Origin: Sipunculus nudus
Lineage: Eukaryota; Annelida; Sipuncula; Golfingiida; Sipunculidae
NCBI GenBank assembly: GCA_026874595.1
Contig: CM049320.1
Location: 22,577,714-22,641,713 of the forward strand
DNA length: 64,000 nucleotides
Reading direction: 5' to 3'
Below the pieces are notes generated by a model, which was given only the letters and a program-made list of their open reading frames with translations, was not told the origin of the DNA and made no database searches. A program made the position numbers and the translations under genes. Of this stretch, positions 47,333 through 61,400 are shown one piece after another (position 1 is the first letter of the stretch; every line of letters starts with the position of its first letter).

Positions 47333-49512
47333 CTAACGCATGCAACCTGATGCTTTTTCTACATCAGTACAATGTCGGTCTCTATTGGATCTAAGGGTTT
47401 ATTTATACACGATGGTCACGTACTGCCTTGACTCCTACTCACAGTGTCAATACTTCTGAGCAATTTAGGGTGAATCTCCCTTAGATCCATGCCGGTTGGA
47501 GGTGTTATATGTAATTTTTATTCAGTAAGAAAGGAGAATACGTTTGTGAGGATAGTTCTGTGAGTGAATTTGCTAGACTCATAGATAAGACTAGAAATGT
47601 GCTCAGAGAGCGCAGACCTCCGCCAAGGAAGCTCATAACCTCAATATAGCATTGTCAGAAGGTAATTAAATAACAGAATTACCTCGTCTTCATGATTCAC
47701 GTCGGCCCCATTCTGACACAGGAGTGTAACGACATCAATCCGGTCGTTGTTGATTGAAAATATGCTCCTTATTCAGACAAATGATCCATGATACTGCGCA
47801 GGAAACATTACTGTTAAGCAAAATGGAATGTATAGGTATAGATTTTGCCTTTTTTGTACTCTGCCGAAGGTAGAATATTCATGATATTATCATTCAAGTT
47901 TGATAAATGATAACCTTTGAAAAATACTTAAATGTATAAGAAATTTGTTTAAGAGTGTTATCGTTGACGCGGCAGACTAAATTTAGTTGCTCACGTGCGG
48001 GAGAGTAATTTCTTTGGAACTGCTGCAGTATCATATATAGTCTATGGAGAGCACTCTGGAGAGTACCGCTTTTGTCTGGTGAGTGATTTTATGAAAATGT
48101 ATCCTATAACAGCATTTAACATTACGGGATAAGAGAAAGCAGAAAGTGGTTAACTTGATCAATACTTACGATCGATGCTCTGTTTGGGTCTGCTCCTTTA
48201 TCCAAAAGATATTTGACTATATCTTGGTATCCTCCCTGAGACGCAACCATCAGCGGAGTACTTCCGTCCTTACAAAATAATATGACGTAAGTATTTAATA
48301 ATTTCAATGTAGTTTGCTATATGATCTCGAGGGTTTCAATAGGTTATACCTCTTTACTGTCGATCTTCATTAACAATTATAGTAATACCTTTTCTATATT
48401 TTAGGTACTCTATTGAAGTCATCTTGTGTTTCATTCAGATAAATTAATAACTTAGGGGAAGACATTGAAAGTGGATTGTTTCCTTTTTTGTTAACATGTG
48501 GAAAAATTCATTTTTAATATGAATAGCAGTATTTTCACTGCCGTGGGCTTAAGTATGATCCAGACCGTGGTTTAATTAATCATTTAAATTGTTTAATATT
48601 GGAACACTAGACGGTGCTAAAAAAAAACAAAAGGATTATTTCCGTGAATAACAATAGTCGATTTCAAAGGAAACCCATCCACGACTCTCGCAAAGGTGGA
48701 ATTATTTACCACAAAAATCAGAACCACATAAGGTAAGGTAACAGCAAATATTACCGAAGCTGGATATTCCCTTGGGTCATCAACAATTTAAAAAAATTGC
48801 ATCAAATACTTATAATGATGAGTATACCCTGTATAGATTACTGTGTGGTGATACATATAATTAAAATTTTACCTAACGCTCCGAATAAAAAAGTGTAACA
48901 CAAAACATGCAAAAAAATTAACTACCTAATGTTACGATATTACTCAATATGTTGTTTTAGTAAATAATTAATTTTTTTTATTTATATTTTACACCTGAGT
49001 CAGATGAACCTGATAATTAAAACTATTTAAAGGAGCGTTTTGCTGATCAAGTATAAAATATCTATAATAATTTTAGAATCTGACACAACATTATGTAAAC
49101 TGAGCCAGGAGATAAATATTTACCTTCGCGACATGATCTACTTTCGCGCCTTGTGCAATTAACAGTTTTGCAACCTCAAAATGACCCTCAAACGCTGCCT
49201 TCCAAAGTGGAGTACGTCCATCCTTTTGACAGAAAGAGACAGAAAACAAATATAACAAAATTAAGAAAAAAAAAATAAAAAAAAACTGGAAAAAAAATGA
49301 AAGAGAAACAATGCGGATGCACGATCAAGTCCTTTCTCAAACGTAACACATACGCTTCTTTCCTCGTTAACATCGGCTCCTCGGTCACATAGAAACTTCA
49401 CCAGATCTAAGTCACCGTTGTCTGCAGCCAAACAAACCGCCGTTCCACCATCCTGAAATATAAATAATATATATGAAAAAGAATATATTATGAAAATATA
49501 AATATATTATGA

Positions 49513-49550
<38 letters not shown>

Positions 49551-51880
49551 ACTTTATTTTCAATAAATTATGATAAGAGAGAGGCACTCATCGGTATAAA
49601 AAACGCTTGTTCAAGTGCACCCGGTCCTCAGGAACATACTGAAAAACACAGGAGTGTCGGATTTTGATCTTGGCGGGCGTGCTCTCTACAACTACACTTG
49701 TCATTAAACTCAATATAAAATATAATTGTTTCACATTTAATTACTCCACATGAAAATTATGACAGTTAAGGTGCGATAAAGTTGTGTATGGTTCCCTTCG
49801 GGATCGGGTGAGCAAGACGCACCTTTGATTTTGCCGAAACTGCGGCTCCTTTTTCGATAAGATATTTGACGATTACAGAATGTTCTTTGCCACTAGCAAC
49901 CAAGATGGCCGCAGTCCCATCCTTTCAAACCATAAAAAAAAATAATAAAAACAATTATAAAATGAGAAACTGCTCGATGGCATCTTATGTATCGATTTGA
50001 TAAAATAATCGATTATTAAATAATATTGCTTTTTAATGATTAAACATTACTGTTGTCGTTTTAATTCATATATTCATACTGACACTAAATTATAATTGGG
50101 CTATGAGACAGTGCCTAATGTTTAATATATTGCCTAAAACACTTTACTGATCAATAGAATTCAAGAAGAATAGACATCAAGCATGTTGCAAGGTATCGAC
50201 TGTTTACAAAATATTTGAATATTTGCATACAAGGTAATCAAAAGCTGGAAATTAATTCAGATGAATAGCAGATGAAACGCTTGCCTCTGTAGCATGATTC
50301 ACGTCAGCGCCATGTTCGCACAGATATTTAACGATATCAAAGTGCCCGTTCTGAGCTGATACCATCAATGGTGTGCTCCCTTGCTAGAATTAGAAAACTT
50401 TGGTCACATGTGTGTAATCAAATAATAGATACCGATTTCCTTTGCAAATAATAAGGCCATAACTTTTAATAATCCTATCCATATGGGAAACTTTACGTTA
50501 ATCAACAGATGTCAGACACAAGTGGTTATATGTATTCCATATGTTCGTGACTCAGTAATTGATATGTGGATCGTGGTCTCATGTTCCGAATTAATACATT
50601 AAAACATTACTTGGATATAAAAGGGATATTAGATTTTATTTTTTTTTGCTCGATTCGTGCAGCTCATTTTTGTAAACTATATCATGCTTTACTTACGTAT
50701 TTCAATAAATACAATATATTTTCATCAAGTAATAAAAGGATTTTGTGTGTATTCAATGTGCGTATGGGTTTAGGATTAAGGGGGGGGGGGGGATCAACAC
50801 CCCAGAATTAATATCCTGTCCGCAAACAGGCACAAAAATAAATACAAATAAAAATTATTTTTCGCAGTAAATGGAGAGGGTTATTTTCATCACAGTAAAT
50901 GGAGGACGAAGGGCTAAACATAATAAAACACTTTCAGGATTAGATTTAGAATTAGTTAGTATACGGTTTGGTGTGTTCTCGCCACCAAAACCGCTGGCCT
51001 AGGTTTTTACCACGAAGACTCACTCACAATACACGCTGAAGTGATTGTCTAATGGGCATGCATGACATAAAACTTTATTTTCAATACCCACTGACGGTTT
51101 TTATGGCTGTTGCTCACATAAAGTTTTACGTTGTTACAAGAAAAGAAATGCTCCTACCCGTGGGAAGGATTATTACCTATAGATAATGACATCAACACGG
51201 TCTTTCTGTGTTTAGAATTTTCTTTCAAGAATGAAATTGATTTCTATTAACTGAAATGAACATGAAATCCTATACAGACGTAATATTATAATATAAAAAT
51301 AAATGCGTATCGGTATGTTCAAAATGAAAATGTTCGAAATGTTTGACAGAATTTCCTGCTTAGGGGTAGCCTCATAAACATGTCAGAAAATCTGGCAATT
51401 GTGACATGGTTACAGGTGGTGGAGTTCCAGTGCCGGATACTTACATTTCGATATATCAGTGTTTTATAATTAAACATCGCTATAATGTTTGTTTCGTTAT
51501 CATAATATAAGAAAAATGATATCTAACCAAGCCTACTGCCTTATACAATAGTACCTACCATATCAGTATGGTTCACATCCGCACCATGTTCAACCAGGAG
51601 GACGGCAATTTCATAATTCCCTTCATAAGCGGCCTGCCATAATGCACTCCTGCCGATCTGAGACGATATTATTTTTAAACAATTATAGGTATAGGCGTTA
51701 TGCATTAAAAGAGAACCAACATATGGACCAATAAAATGACATGGATGTAATAAATGAAATATAAAACTAAAGCATAACTTGTTGAATGATGTCATTTACG
51801 TCATACCAATACCAGGTTGATAAGGATTTTTCTGAGAAAGTGATAAAGTAATACCAGAATTATTAAATTATAACCATAAA

Positions 51881-51915
<35 letters not shown>

Positions 51916-54900
51916 GAATAAGAATAATAATAATAATAATCTCTTGTATTGAAAAGACTATTTTAACATATATGAAAATATATAATGTACGTCTTTATGT
52001 CGCTTTTTTCAGGTCCAGATATAGTATCTTGAAAAGAAAGAAGAGTCACCCAATCAGATCAAAATAGCAGACTTCCAAAATAAAATCAAAAGTTAATATA
52101 ACACAAACTGACATTTAAAATGGAGAACATGTATGGAACAGATGTATGTTTTCTCACTTTATTTGCAGACATAACATTGGCTCCTTTCTCCAGTAGGTGT
52201 TTCGCGACGTCTAGATGACCGTTGTTCGATGCCAGCGCCAGAATAGACACACCGGACTAAAATGAAATCAATATATAGGAATATATTCAAGAGTAAAACA
52301 GAAATTCATAGAAACTTTTGTTTAATAAAACTTCATATCAGTGGACTTAAAATTAACAACATGAACCATTGGTACAAGTTTATACAAGTTTTTAACGGAA
52401 ATTAACATAATTTTTCGTCCTAAATTTATATCCATTAAAATCATTATAATGAAATTGATATTAGTACATTCGGTATACAATGGTTTTTTTTTTCAAATAA
52501 AAAGATTAAAGAAATCAGACCAATCACGTCTCGAGTCTAGTAAATAGAAAAACTTTAACTAACGTGCATACAGACTATTGACAGAATGTTCAAATTTATT
52601 TATATTGGTCCATATTGAATTCGACCCTTAATGTCCAAATAGAACGGACCTCTAATGAAATAGAACATAACATCAAAGTAAAAGACGAAAATAATTTATA
52701 TATACATGATTATGTCACATTTATATATGATTTATGTAAAGTTATTTAAATTAGAATCGGAATCGCTGTTTGAGTCGATTTATCAAAGACTCTGAAAGGT
52801 ATAATATTAGAATAGAGATTTCGTTCATGGCTGTGTAAGTTTTGTTGTATAGAAAAACACACACACAAACGATGGGGGATGAACGCATGCCGTCTTTCAG
52901 GGGCAATAATAAAATTAATTGATGTCAAATAATAAGAAATAATAAGATACAGGAAGGGTACGTTTGCTGGGTCTGCGGGCAGTACTTAATATACAGAAAA
53001 ACATGGAGCATACAATACATACTACATAATTCCTTTTGTCTTTGTCTTTTTCGCACATAATCATTTATTGTCTGGGATGCTAACCTCTTCATTCTTAATA
53101 ATTTTAAGGTAGCAGAACTGGTCCCCGAGTATGACCTGACTTTGTGTCAGATTTTACTTTATGATGAACAATCTGCTGTTTTGGAACCCCTTAAAATATA
53201 CATTTTCTGAAAGCTTAGAATATTCTCTAAATTGTTGTAAACTTAAACTTTGGTTTGATGGAACATGTTTGAACTTATAAGCGTTTTAATTGAAGTTCCA
53301 GTATTTAACAAAAAAAGCTAGCTGTAAAGTGATTGACATGTCTGTAACAGTGCAGTAGTTAGTTTACAAACTTCCCATCAACACGTACAAAATCACCGTT
53401 TCCCACAAATATGAAACCGTCGATCAAAAAGGGCTTATGTGCATTAAATTTGCCCAATATTCAAGTATATTAAGTATACAATTTTATGAATTTATCCAGT
53501 TCTGCTTCACTTATCCATCAGTTTTATTTATTCTTTGTAGGACGCGAATTACAATTTCAGCAAAGGATGTGTTTATCTGCATGTATAAATCCTTTATTAA
53601 ATATAGGGGCTATCAGCAAGCATTTATTGCTTATCTTTGTACTGATGTTGATATCTCCGCCGTGTTCCAGCAACACCCTGACAACATCAGTATTTCCCTT
53701 ACCAGCTGCCAAAGACAAAGCACTGATTCCTTTCTGAAGGTAGAGTCAACAGTTAATGCATAGTTCATCCTCCTATGAAACTGTCGAAAGTGAATGTCTA
53801 TTTTATCTTCCGAAGAACGGAAAATTTTAATTTGAACGATTAGGTAAAATCGGATGTAGATTTATTTTCTGGAAGTATCCTGAGAAGTTAATGTATATTT
53901 CATCTTCCTGTCTCAATATTCATATCATATGAGGCATGTGAAGCAAATTATGAATGCATATGTACCAAAGTTCAGGTATATTTTCCCATCGAATCACCGG
54001 ATTATTATCATACCTTTATGAAATACCGTGGCTTGAGGAGCCTTAGGTCGGTTAAGGTACTGTATGTAATGCATTTCATTTGTGGATCGGATGTATCATG
54101 CATGGTCTGTCATATATTTCTTGTAGAAATGTTCTGTCCAATTGTACCCGTAGACCGGTCAGACCAGTGTTTATCAAATTATATTTTTACATTGTTTACG
54201 CCATGATAAACCAATGATGGTCTTATGACGGTCTAACAATTCGTATTTGTAAATTGGGTTTGCCAAAAACCGTTTAATGCACTGTAATCATAGCTCAACC
54301 ATGGATTTATAATAACATTTGGTATATCGGATACACCTTGTTCTAAAAATTTGTGTTTTAATTGAACTGACTTATTTTATCTTATGATTGGCTGGTTTAT
54401 GCTCCAACATATTGTAGGTATTGATTGCTCGGACCAAGCTTTAACATTTAACATTACACATTGTTTCTCTGGATAGGATATATCACAGTCTAACAAATGG
54501 TATTTGTAAATTGGTCATGCCATGGTCTTGCGCATTGTGTTTGCTTATTGGTTGGACCAAGGTCTAATATATATATAAATGTGATTCACAGTTGGGTAGC
54601 GCTGCAACACAATGTTTGTATTCCTTGACCTAACGCAATTTTGTCTAGTATTAACCAGGAGCTCTTTATTTTGTAACATTCTATTTATTTAACTTACTTC
54701 GTCGATTGCATTCACCTCCGCTCCCTTCTGTATCAGCAGTTTTACAATCTCTACATATCCGTTCTGCGAGGCCACCATCAGGGGTGTTGACATCTCCTGA
54801 AAGTAACAGTAAAGCATTTTTTCTGGTTTCCCTATTTACTTGGATTTCACTTAATTATAACTGATGTCGTGGATTATTTAATATAGCTTATTACAAGAAC

Positions 54901-55366
54901 CACAAAAAATATAATTACAATTTCTAAGATAAGAAATTGAATATAAACATGTAGTGGGTTTCGGGTTATCACGCAAATGTAACTACAGAAAGGAGAGCGT
55001 CTATGTGATTTTCGCTTTAGTCAATACTTTCAAGACAAACTAAAAAAATAGAGAGAATAGAGAGAATATTCTTGTTTGGAGATAACTGAATAATCAAATA
55101 ACCGTTAAATCTGAAACGCTTCCATCTTCATCACTTACCTTATAAACCGCTGATTTGTATTTTTTTACAGTTCCCTTACCTTGTCTTTGGCATCGACAGT
55201 CGCTCCAGCATCAAGCAAAGCCGTAACCACATCCTGGTGTCCTTCGAATGCTGCTTGCCAGAGTGGTGCCCGTCCTTCCTTTAACGCAAAAGGTAAGGAA
55301 ATTAATTTTTTTTCCGTAATGTCTGAATATACGTATCTGACTAGACGTATCTGACCTATATCAATC

Positions 55367-55445
<79 letters not shown>

Positions 55446-58400
55446 GAAAAGTGAAAGATGACGCCCAATAATGCTATATGTTGTCCTGTGTGCTGAGATA
55501 GACCAACATGCCTGAACATCATAGAAATCATATATGTATGTATGTATATATATATATATAGATATATGTGTGTGTGTGTGTGTGTGTATAAATGTGTGTT
55601 TGGAATGTACGTGCTTACACATAAGTACGATACACCCGTTTGTATTTAATTCGAGCAAGGGAGCACACCTTTTATGCTAGGGATTGGGAATACCCATGCC
55701 CATAAAAGCAGTACTTCGGATTTCTTTAATACCAAGAAGGAACTTATTGAGTTTTTTGTTGTTATCCACCTGATCATATATACCATACCTTGTCCTTATG
55801 GTTCAGAATAGCTCCATTTTTGCACAGCAACGTTACAACTGGCGCATGCCCATTATTAGCAGCAAGTCCGAGGGCCATCACATTCATCTAACAATAAATA
55901 GCAACAATTAAACCTTAAATACTTAGTAAAGCTCAGAACGGCTAGTGCGGGTAAGCGTTTGCTGTCAAATATGATTCCCTTTGCAGACATGGTTTATTTT
56001 GAATACATTCATTTAAACAACATACAGGAAAGTTATGATAAAATAAATAAGTACGCGGATATACGCGGATACTCTTGTATGAATTTCGGTAAGAACCGCA
56101 TTTTTTTCAATATGTTCAATTAAAAAGGCTAGGTGTAAAGTCTTGCGGCATAATAACGTGTTATCGCCAGAGCGGAAAGCATTCACCAAAAAAACCGATG
56201 TCGGAATAATAGTTCGGTAAAGAGAGGTTAAGCATGCCTGCATGGTCACTGTTTAAGAAGTATAGAAAGAAGTAACACACTAAAGACCATTCCACGTGCC
56301 TTTGCGATTCTGTTGACATTAGCCCCAGCTGCTATCAAAGTTTCCACTACCTTGGTTTCGCCTTTCATTGAAGCAACCATCATAGGGGTAACTTTTTTCT
56401 GTGTAAATAACACAAATTATTTAACATATTTCAAATAAATGTATCAAAAATGTTTGCTTATAGATAATTCAGTGCAGAAGAGTAGTTGCTTACAATTTAA
56501 TATATAAGAGTCTTTTTGTTGCATATATTAAACGCATTCTCTATTTGTTGGTTTTCTTACAAGTGGTTTAAATAGTACTGATAACACACGACTGACGCAT
56601 ATTTACTTTTTGCATATATACGTCATTCCCATATAAGTAAGTAACGTAAGATATACACGATATATATCATGATTATCATATGCTAAAAATGTTTACAGCG
56701 TAAATATTTTTGTGTATAAGTGTATCCTTTTCAATGTATAAGGTCACCTCATCAGCACAGTCTATAAATGCTCCTTTCTCCAACAACAGCTTTACAATAT
56801 CGTTGTATCCACCGGCAGCGGCTGTCCAAAGTGCACTCTGCTTGTCCTGTAAAGAATATAAGACCACCCGTGGGATTGATCAGATGTAGTCTTGATGCAC
56901 CGGTTAGTCCAATTAGATAGGGCGACTATGTGAATGCTTTTGGTTCAATCAGACGAAGTCTTTATAGACAGGCGGTCTTTCAGGCAGGTTCAAATGTATG
57001 TATATATATGTGTGTGTGTGTGTTTGTGTGTATGATGTTTTGTGAGGGTGTCTATGTTTGTGTGATTGATATATGCTTAATAATTTATATAATGTGATGG
57101 TTTCACAATATAAGAAACTTCAAATAGTATACATTTCTTACAAATTTATTATATCTTCAAGTCTTATATCCGCATCAATTGCCAAACAAAGGAATTTATA
57201 ATGCTAGTGTTCAAATGATGTAATGAAGGAATTTGCTTGTTATGTTGTCGGACATTAGTCTAAAATTTATTCAGCATTAAGATATACAAATATATACTTA
57301 TTACAGACATAACTTACGCTGTCCTTGTGATCAATATTTGCTCCTTTTTCCAAGAGCAGGGTTGCAATATCTAAGTGGTTGTTATGAGCAGCAAGTATTA
57401 GTGGTGTTATTCCTTTCTGAGAAGCCAGAAAAATGCATGTCAGAACTCTCAGCACATTGGTAGTTGGAATCATATCCGATTTCAAGAATCATGAATTCAT
57501 GAGACAGAACATGAGACAGGAACCATTATATACTGTATAACTGAAGTCTTTTGAATGAAAATGAGAATAATATATACGCCTATAGTTAATAAGAGGGTTT
57601 AAGCCTCTTTTAAGTGATGATGAACAAAGTTTAATATCAATGACACAATGATGTTCTAGCGCTGATTATTAGTCGAAAGCACGATTACGTTTTAAAAGCA
57701 GCACTAAATGTAAATCTATTTATTTGTGATAGCACTAAACATCAACAGATAAAACACAGATATAAAAGATAAAATTTGGGCGTCATACTTAAAAGTAGGA
57801 AATGACAATGGGTACCCAAAGGAGATCCTAGAGATATGCCTTGGCACTAGAATATTTGCTGCTATTAAAAGTCAATATCAAGTCAGTTGTAATGTTATTG
57901 ACTGTTATTAGTGCTGTAGGTAATTTAGTAAACTGTATCAAACAGATTAAGATACATCCCAGTGTACGCATTTAGTGTAAAATGTATCTTACCTCGGTGA
58001 TTAGGTTAACATTGACAATCTGTCCAGCAAAAGGTCTACAACACCATAGTGTCCATTCTGACTTGCATTACATTACAGAGTAGTTCAACGATGACAGATA
58101 AAGAACAATAAGGAAATACTTACCAATCAACTGGCAAGATTTAATATTAACCTTATCTGGGTCTTACCTTCGTTATTTGGTTAACATTGGCTCCATTGTC
58201 CAGCAAAAGAACAACAACTCGGCAGTGTCCATTCTGGCTTCCAACACACAAGGGCGTGGTACCTTGCTGATGGGAAAAGAATAATATAGACCACTAGCGA
58301 CAATCAACCACTAGCGACAATGCGGAAACGTCCACGCAGTGAGAGACCTTGCGCATTAGGTCAAAATTAATATCAGCTTGACGTATGTCACCTCTGACTA

Positions 58401-61400
58401 TTACTTTGTCCGAAGGTTAATTTAAAACAATGGCAATATATGCAATCTAGAGCCTGCACGACTAGAAGAAAGGGGAAAAACAGAAAAGATGGAAATATAT
58501 CCGATGCTTTTCACTCAGGGGACTTTACAAAGTAAACCAGCAGAAAAGCAATATCGATATAGATATAAACTAATTAATCCCATGTAGGGGAGGATGAATA
58601 AATATATTTCACGAAGCGGTCTTACCTCGTCCTCCTTGTTGACGTCGATTCCCTTCTTTATCAGTAAAGCAGCGAAGTCGTACATACCTTCATACGAGGC
58701 CAGCCACAACAGGTTCCTACCATCCTAGAGGTGAAATATCATATGACATATATACAGAATCAATTCAGAACAGTACAAAACATCACATAAACTGGGTCAG
58801 GTCATTGCTTTCCTATAATATCTTTATTATGATCTAATGTGCAAGGACTCTTTATTATATAAATACAACACGGATTTTACGCTGGATCAATTTATTTAAA
58901 CATAACACTTCATGTTTAAACACAGTATGAAATTTATTAATGCAAGGGTTCTCTTTTTGATCTCATTTAGAGTCTCTTTATTATTATCGCCTGTGCTAGA
59001 TCTCTTTATTTAAAAAAAAACACTGAGTATACCCTGGATCCACTTATTTCAATGCAACACTTAATGTTTAAATATTGCATGGATTGTATTACCGCAATTG
59101 TTCTCTTTTCGATCTGATATAGATTCTCGCGATAACCTATGATTTTCTTGTTGGAATATTTGTCAGAAACATAATATGACATTGTATTAAACCATTGTGC
59201 AAAATTTCGTTATACCATTCAAGCATAAACTGGGAGTGTATTATATTTGAAAGAGCACAGGAATTTAAGGAATAATAAACTGAGATAAAGGGTCCAATAT
59301 AGTCCGATACTATGCTTGAAGCATATTATCAAAATAATATTAAATTTTTTATTGGCTAAAAATGTATGCAGTTTTTTTTTCTTGTCCTAATCTATGTTGT
59401 TGATTTATTCAGTCATTGGTTACTCACTGGAGAAACATGGTCAACATCCGCCCCTCTCTGACAAAGCAACATTGCGATGTCGTTATGCTTGTTGGTGACA
59501 GCCGTTCGCAGAGCGTTTGTCCCATTCTGTTTCAAGGGAGAAACTTTGTGATGAGTAAATGAATTGATACACTATTGTTAATATACACTTGTTCACTATC
59601 GTCCTTATCAGTAAAACAGTATAAGAGTTATATTAACATATCAGATTCAGTGTGAAAGGCATTGACGTGAATAGAGCAGACGGCGAAGTAATCTGGTGAA
59701 AATTCTATATAAAACAAGTGACCCATGGGTCATGACGCTCAGCTGACTGGGAAGAGATTCGCAAAAGGAAATTTTTTCATCTGAATGGTAGTATATACCC
59801 ATTCAACTGAAGCATCAAACAGATTAACCAACAGGGCAAAATTGTGTCTGTATTTTTAAAGGTCTCAAAAATAGAGAAAAAAATTCGTAAAAAATCGAAA
59901 AATACAGGTGGCGCCACCAGTCTGCAGGAACTGATGGAATATCTCATGATCAATATGTATGCAAAAAATCATGACCATCAGTGATGTAGTTAATGAGATA
60001 TTGATGTTTTTGTATGAAATTTTTTACTTTTCTGGGGGGTACTTTGGGGCCCCATAGCTCGAAGGATATGGGTAACAGAGACCTAATTTCTGGTTTCCAA
60101 GGAGATTTTCATGGACCTCTCAGAATGCCAAGTTACAAGGTTCTAGGTCCAGCGGTTACGATTTGTGCCTGGTTAACGGACGGACAGACGGACAGACGGA
60201 CGACGGACAAAGAGTGATCGCTATAGCTCAGATGACTTTCAGTCAGCTGAGCTAAAAAAGGGAAAACACAGGCTTGAGGGAGATGGCAGTTATGCCAGAC
60301 CCTGTGTCAAGAAATGATAACAACTAAGTCTTAAGTGGTCGCATGCATAAAATAAACATTTTTTTTCTGTGATGCGAGATTTCTATGCTTTGAATACTGC
60401 GATTTGTTTTATCCCATTTGATAAAGAAAGAATAATTTTATAGAAGAATAAAGATACAACCTGCGTTTAAACATTACTGTGAGGCAGGTAGAAGTGATCG
60501 CCATTTCATGCAACAATACACTAGCTGTTTTCCTGAATGGAATCGGCCTTTATGAATCAAAGTGAATAAAGGAGTACCGCAAGAATGCATAATATGCCCG
60601 TCGTAGGTACTCTATCGTTATGCATTGCTTTTGCGTAAAAAAATAATTCAGGCGAGATACTGTATTAAATTTCATTCACAATGAAACAACTTTTAGGTAG
60701 GTTATTCTGGCGTCACCATAAGGGAGTCTTTTGACCTTAGACCTTACCAGATATATGCAGATTTTGCCTATAATCCAGGTTGACTGAGACACGTTATCAA
60801 TCAATATTCACTGCGAGTTTTGTGAAAAGACATTTTTATGGTAGGTTTCAGCGATGACGCCATATTAATGTGTAGACGGCCGGTCAGATATAAGGAGGAA
60901 TGGGCAGACGCCGCCGCGCCTTAACATGACCCGTCTATAATGATATTAATCATATTGAATAAACATGTACCTTCGCCACTTTCTTCACATCAGCTCCATT
61001 GTTCAGGAGAAATTTTACAACATCTACATGACCGTTTTGGGCTGCTACTATCAAGGCCGTGCTACCTTCCTGTAAATATAGGAAAATAAAAATCATGTAC
61101 AAGAAAACATATTAGCAAATACAGGCAGGCGGTTATACACTGCTGTTATGCACCGAAATCATCCCATATTTCCTTCGTTCTAACTTTGTTCAGCAGGTTT
61201 TTCGAGGCCTCGCCATCAGGTGGCACAGGGCCAAGAATCAAACCGAAGAGAGTGGCGTGTTGCGGATTTAAACTTGGAGCTGGATGCACAAAGCAACGCC
61301 ACGCTCTCATTGGCCTGAAAACAATTCTTGCTGATGGTAAAACAAGGAGAATCTTGCTTTACAAAGCAGCGGCTAAAGCGAACGAGATCTGGATCGACTG

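Noticed and set aside
53630-53640. U12-type AT-AC intron after ankyrin exon E12
   Set aside because: The donor ATAAGC does not match the U12 ATATCC consensus and no AC acceptor with a U12 branch site is evident; a mutated GT donor fits better.
53437-53763. Plus-strand frame of 108 codons over ankyrin exon E12
   Set aside because: Antisense shadow; the minus strand shows the ankyrin repeat.
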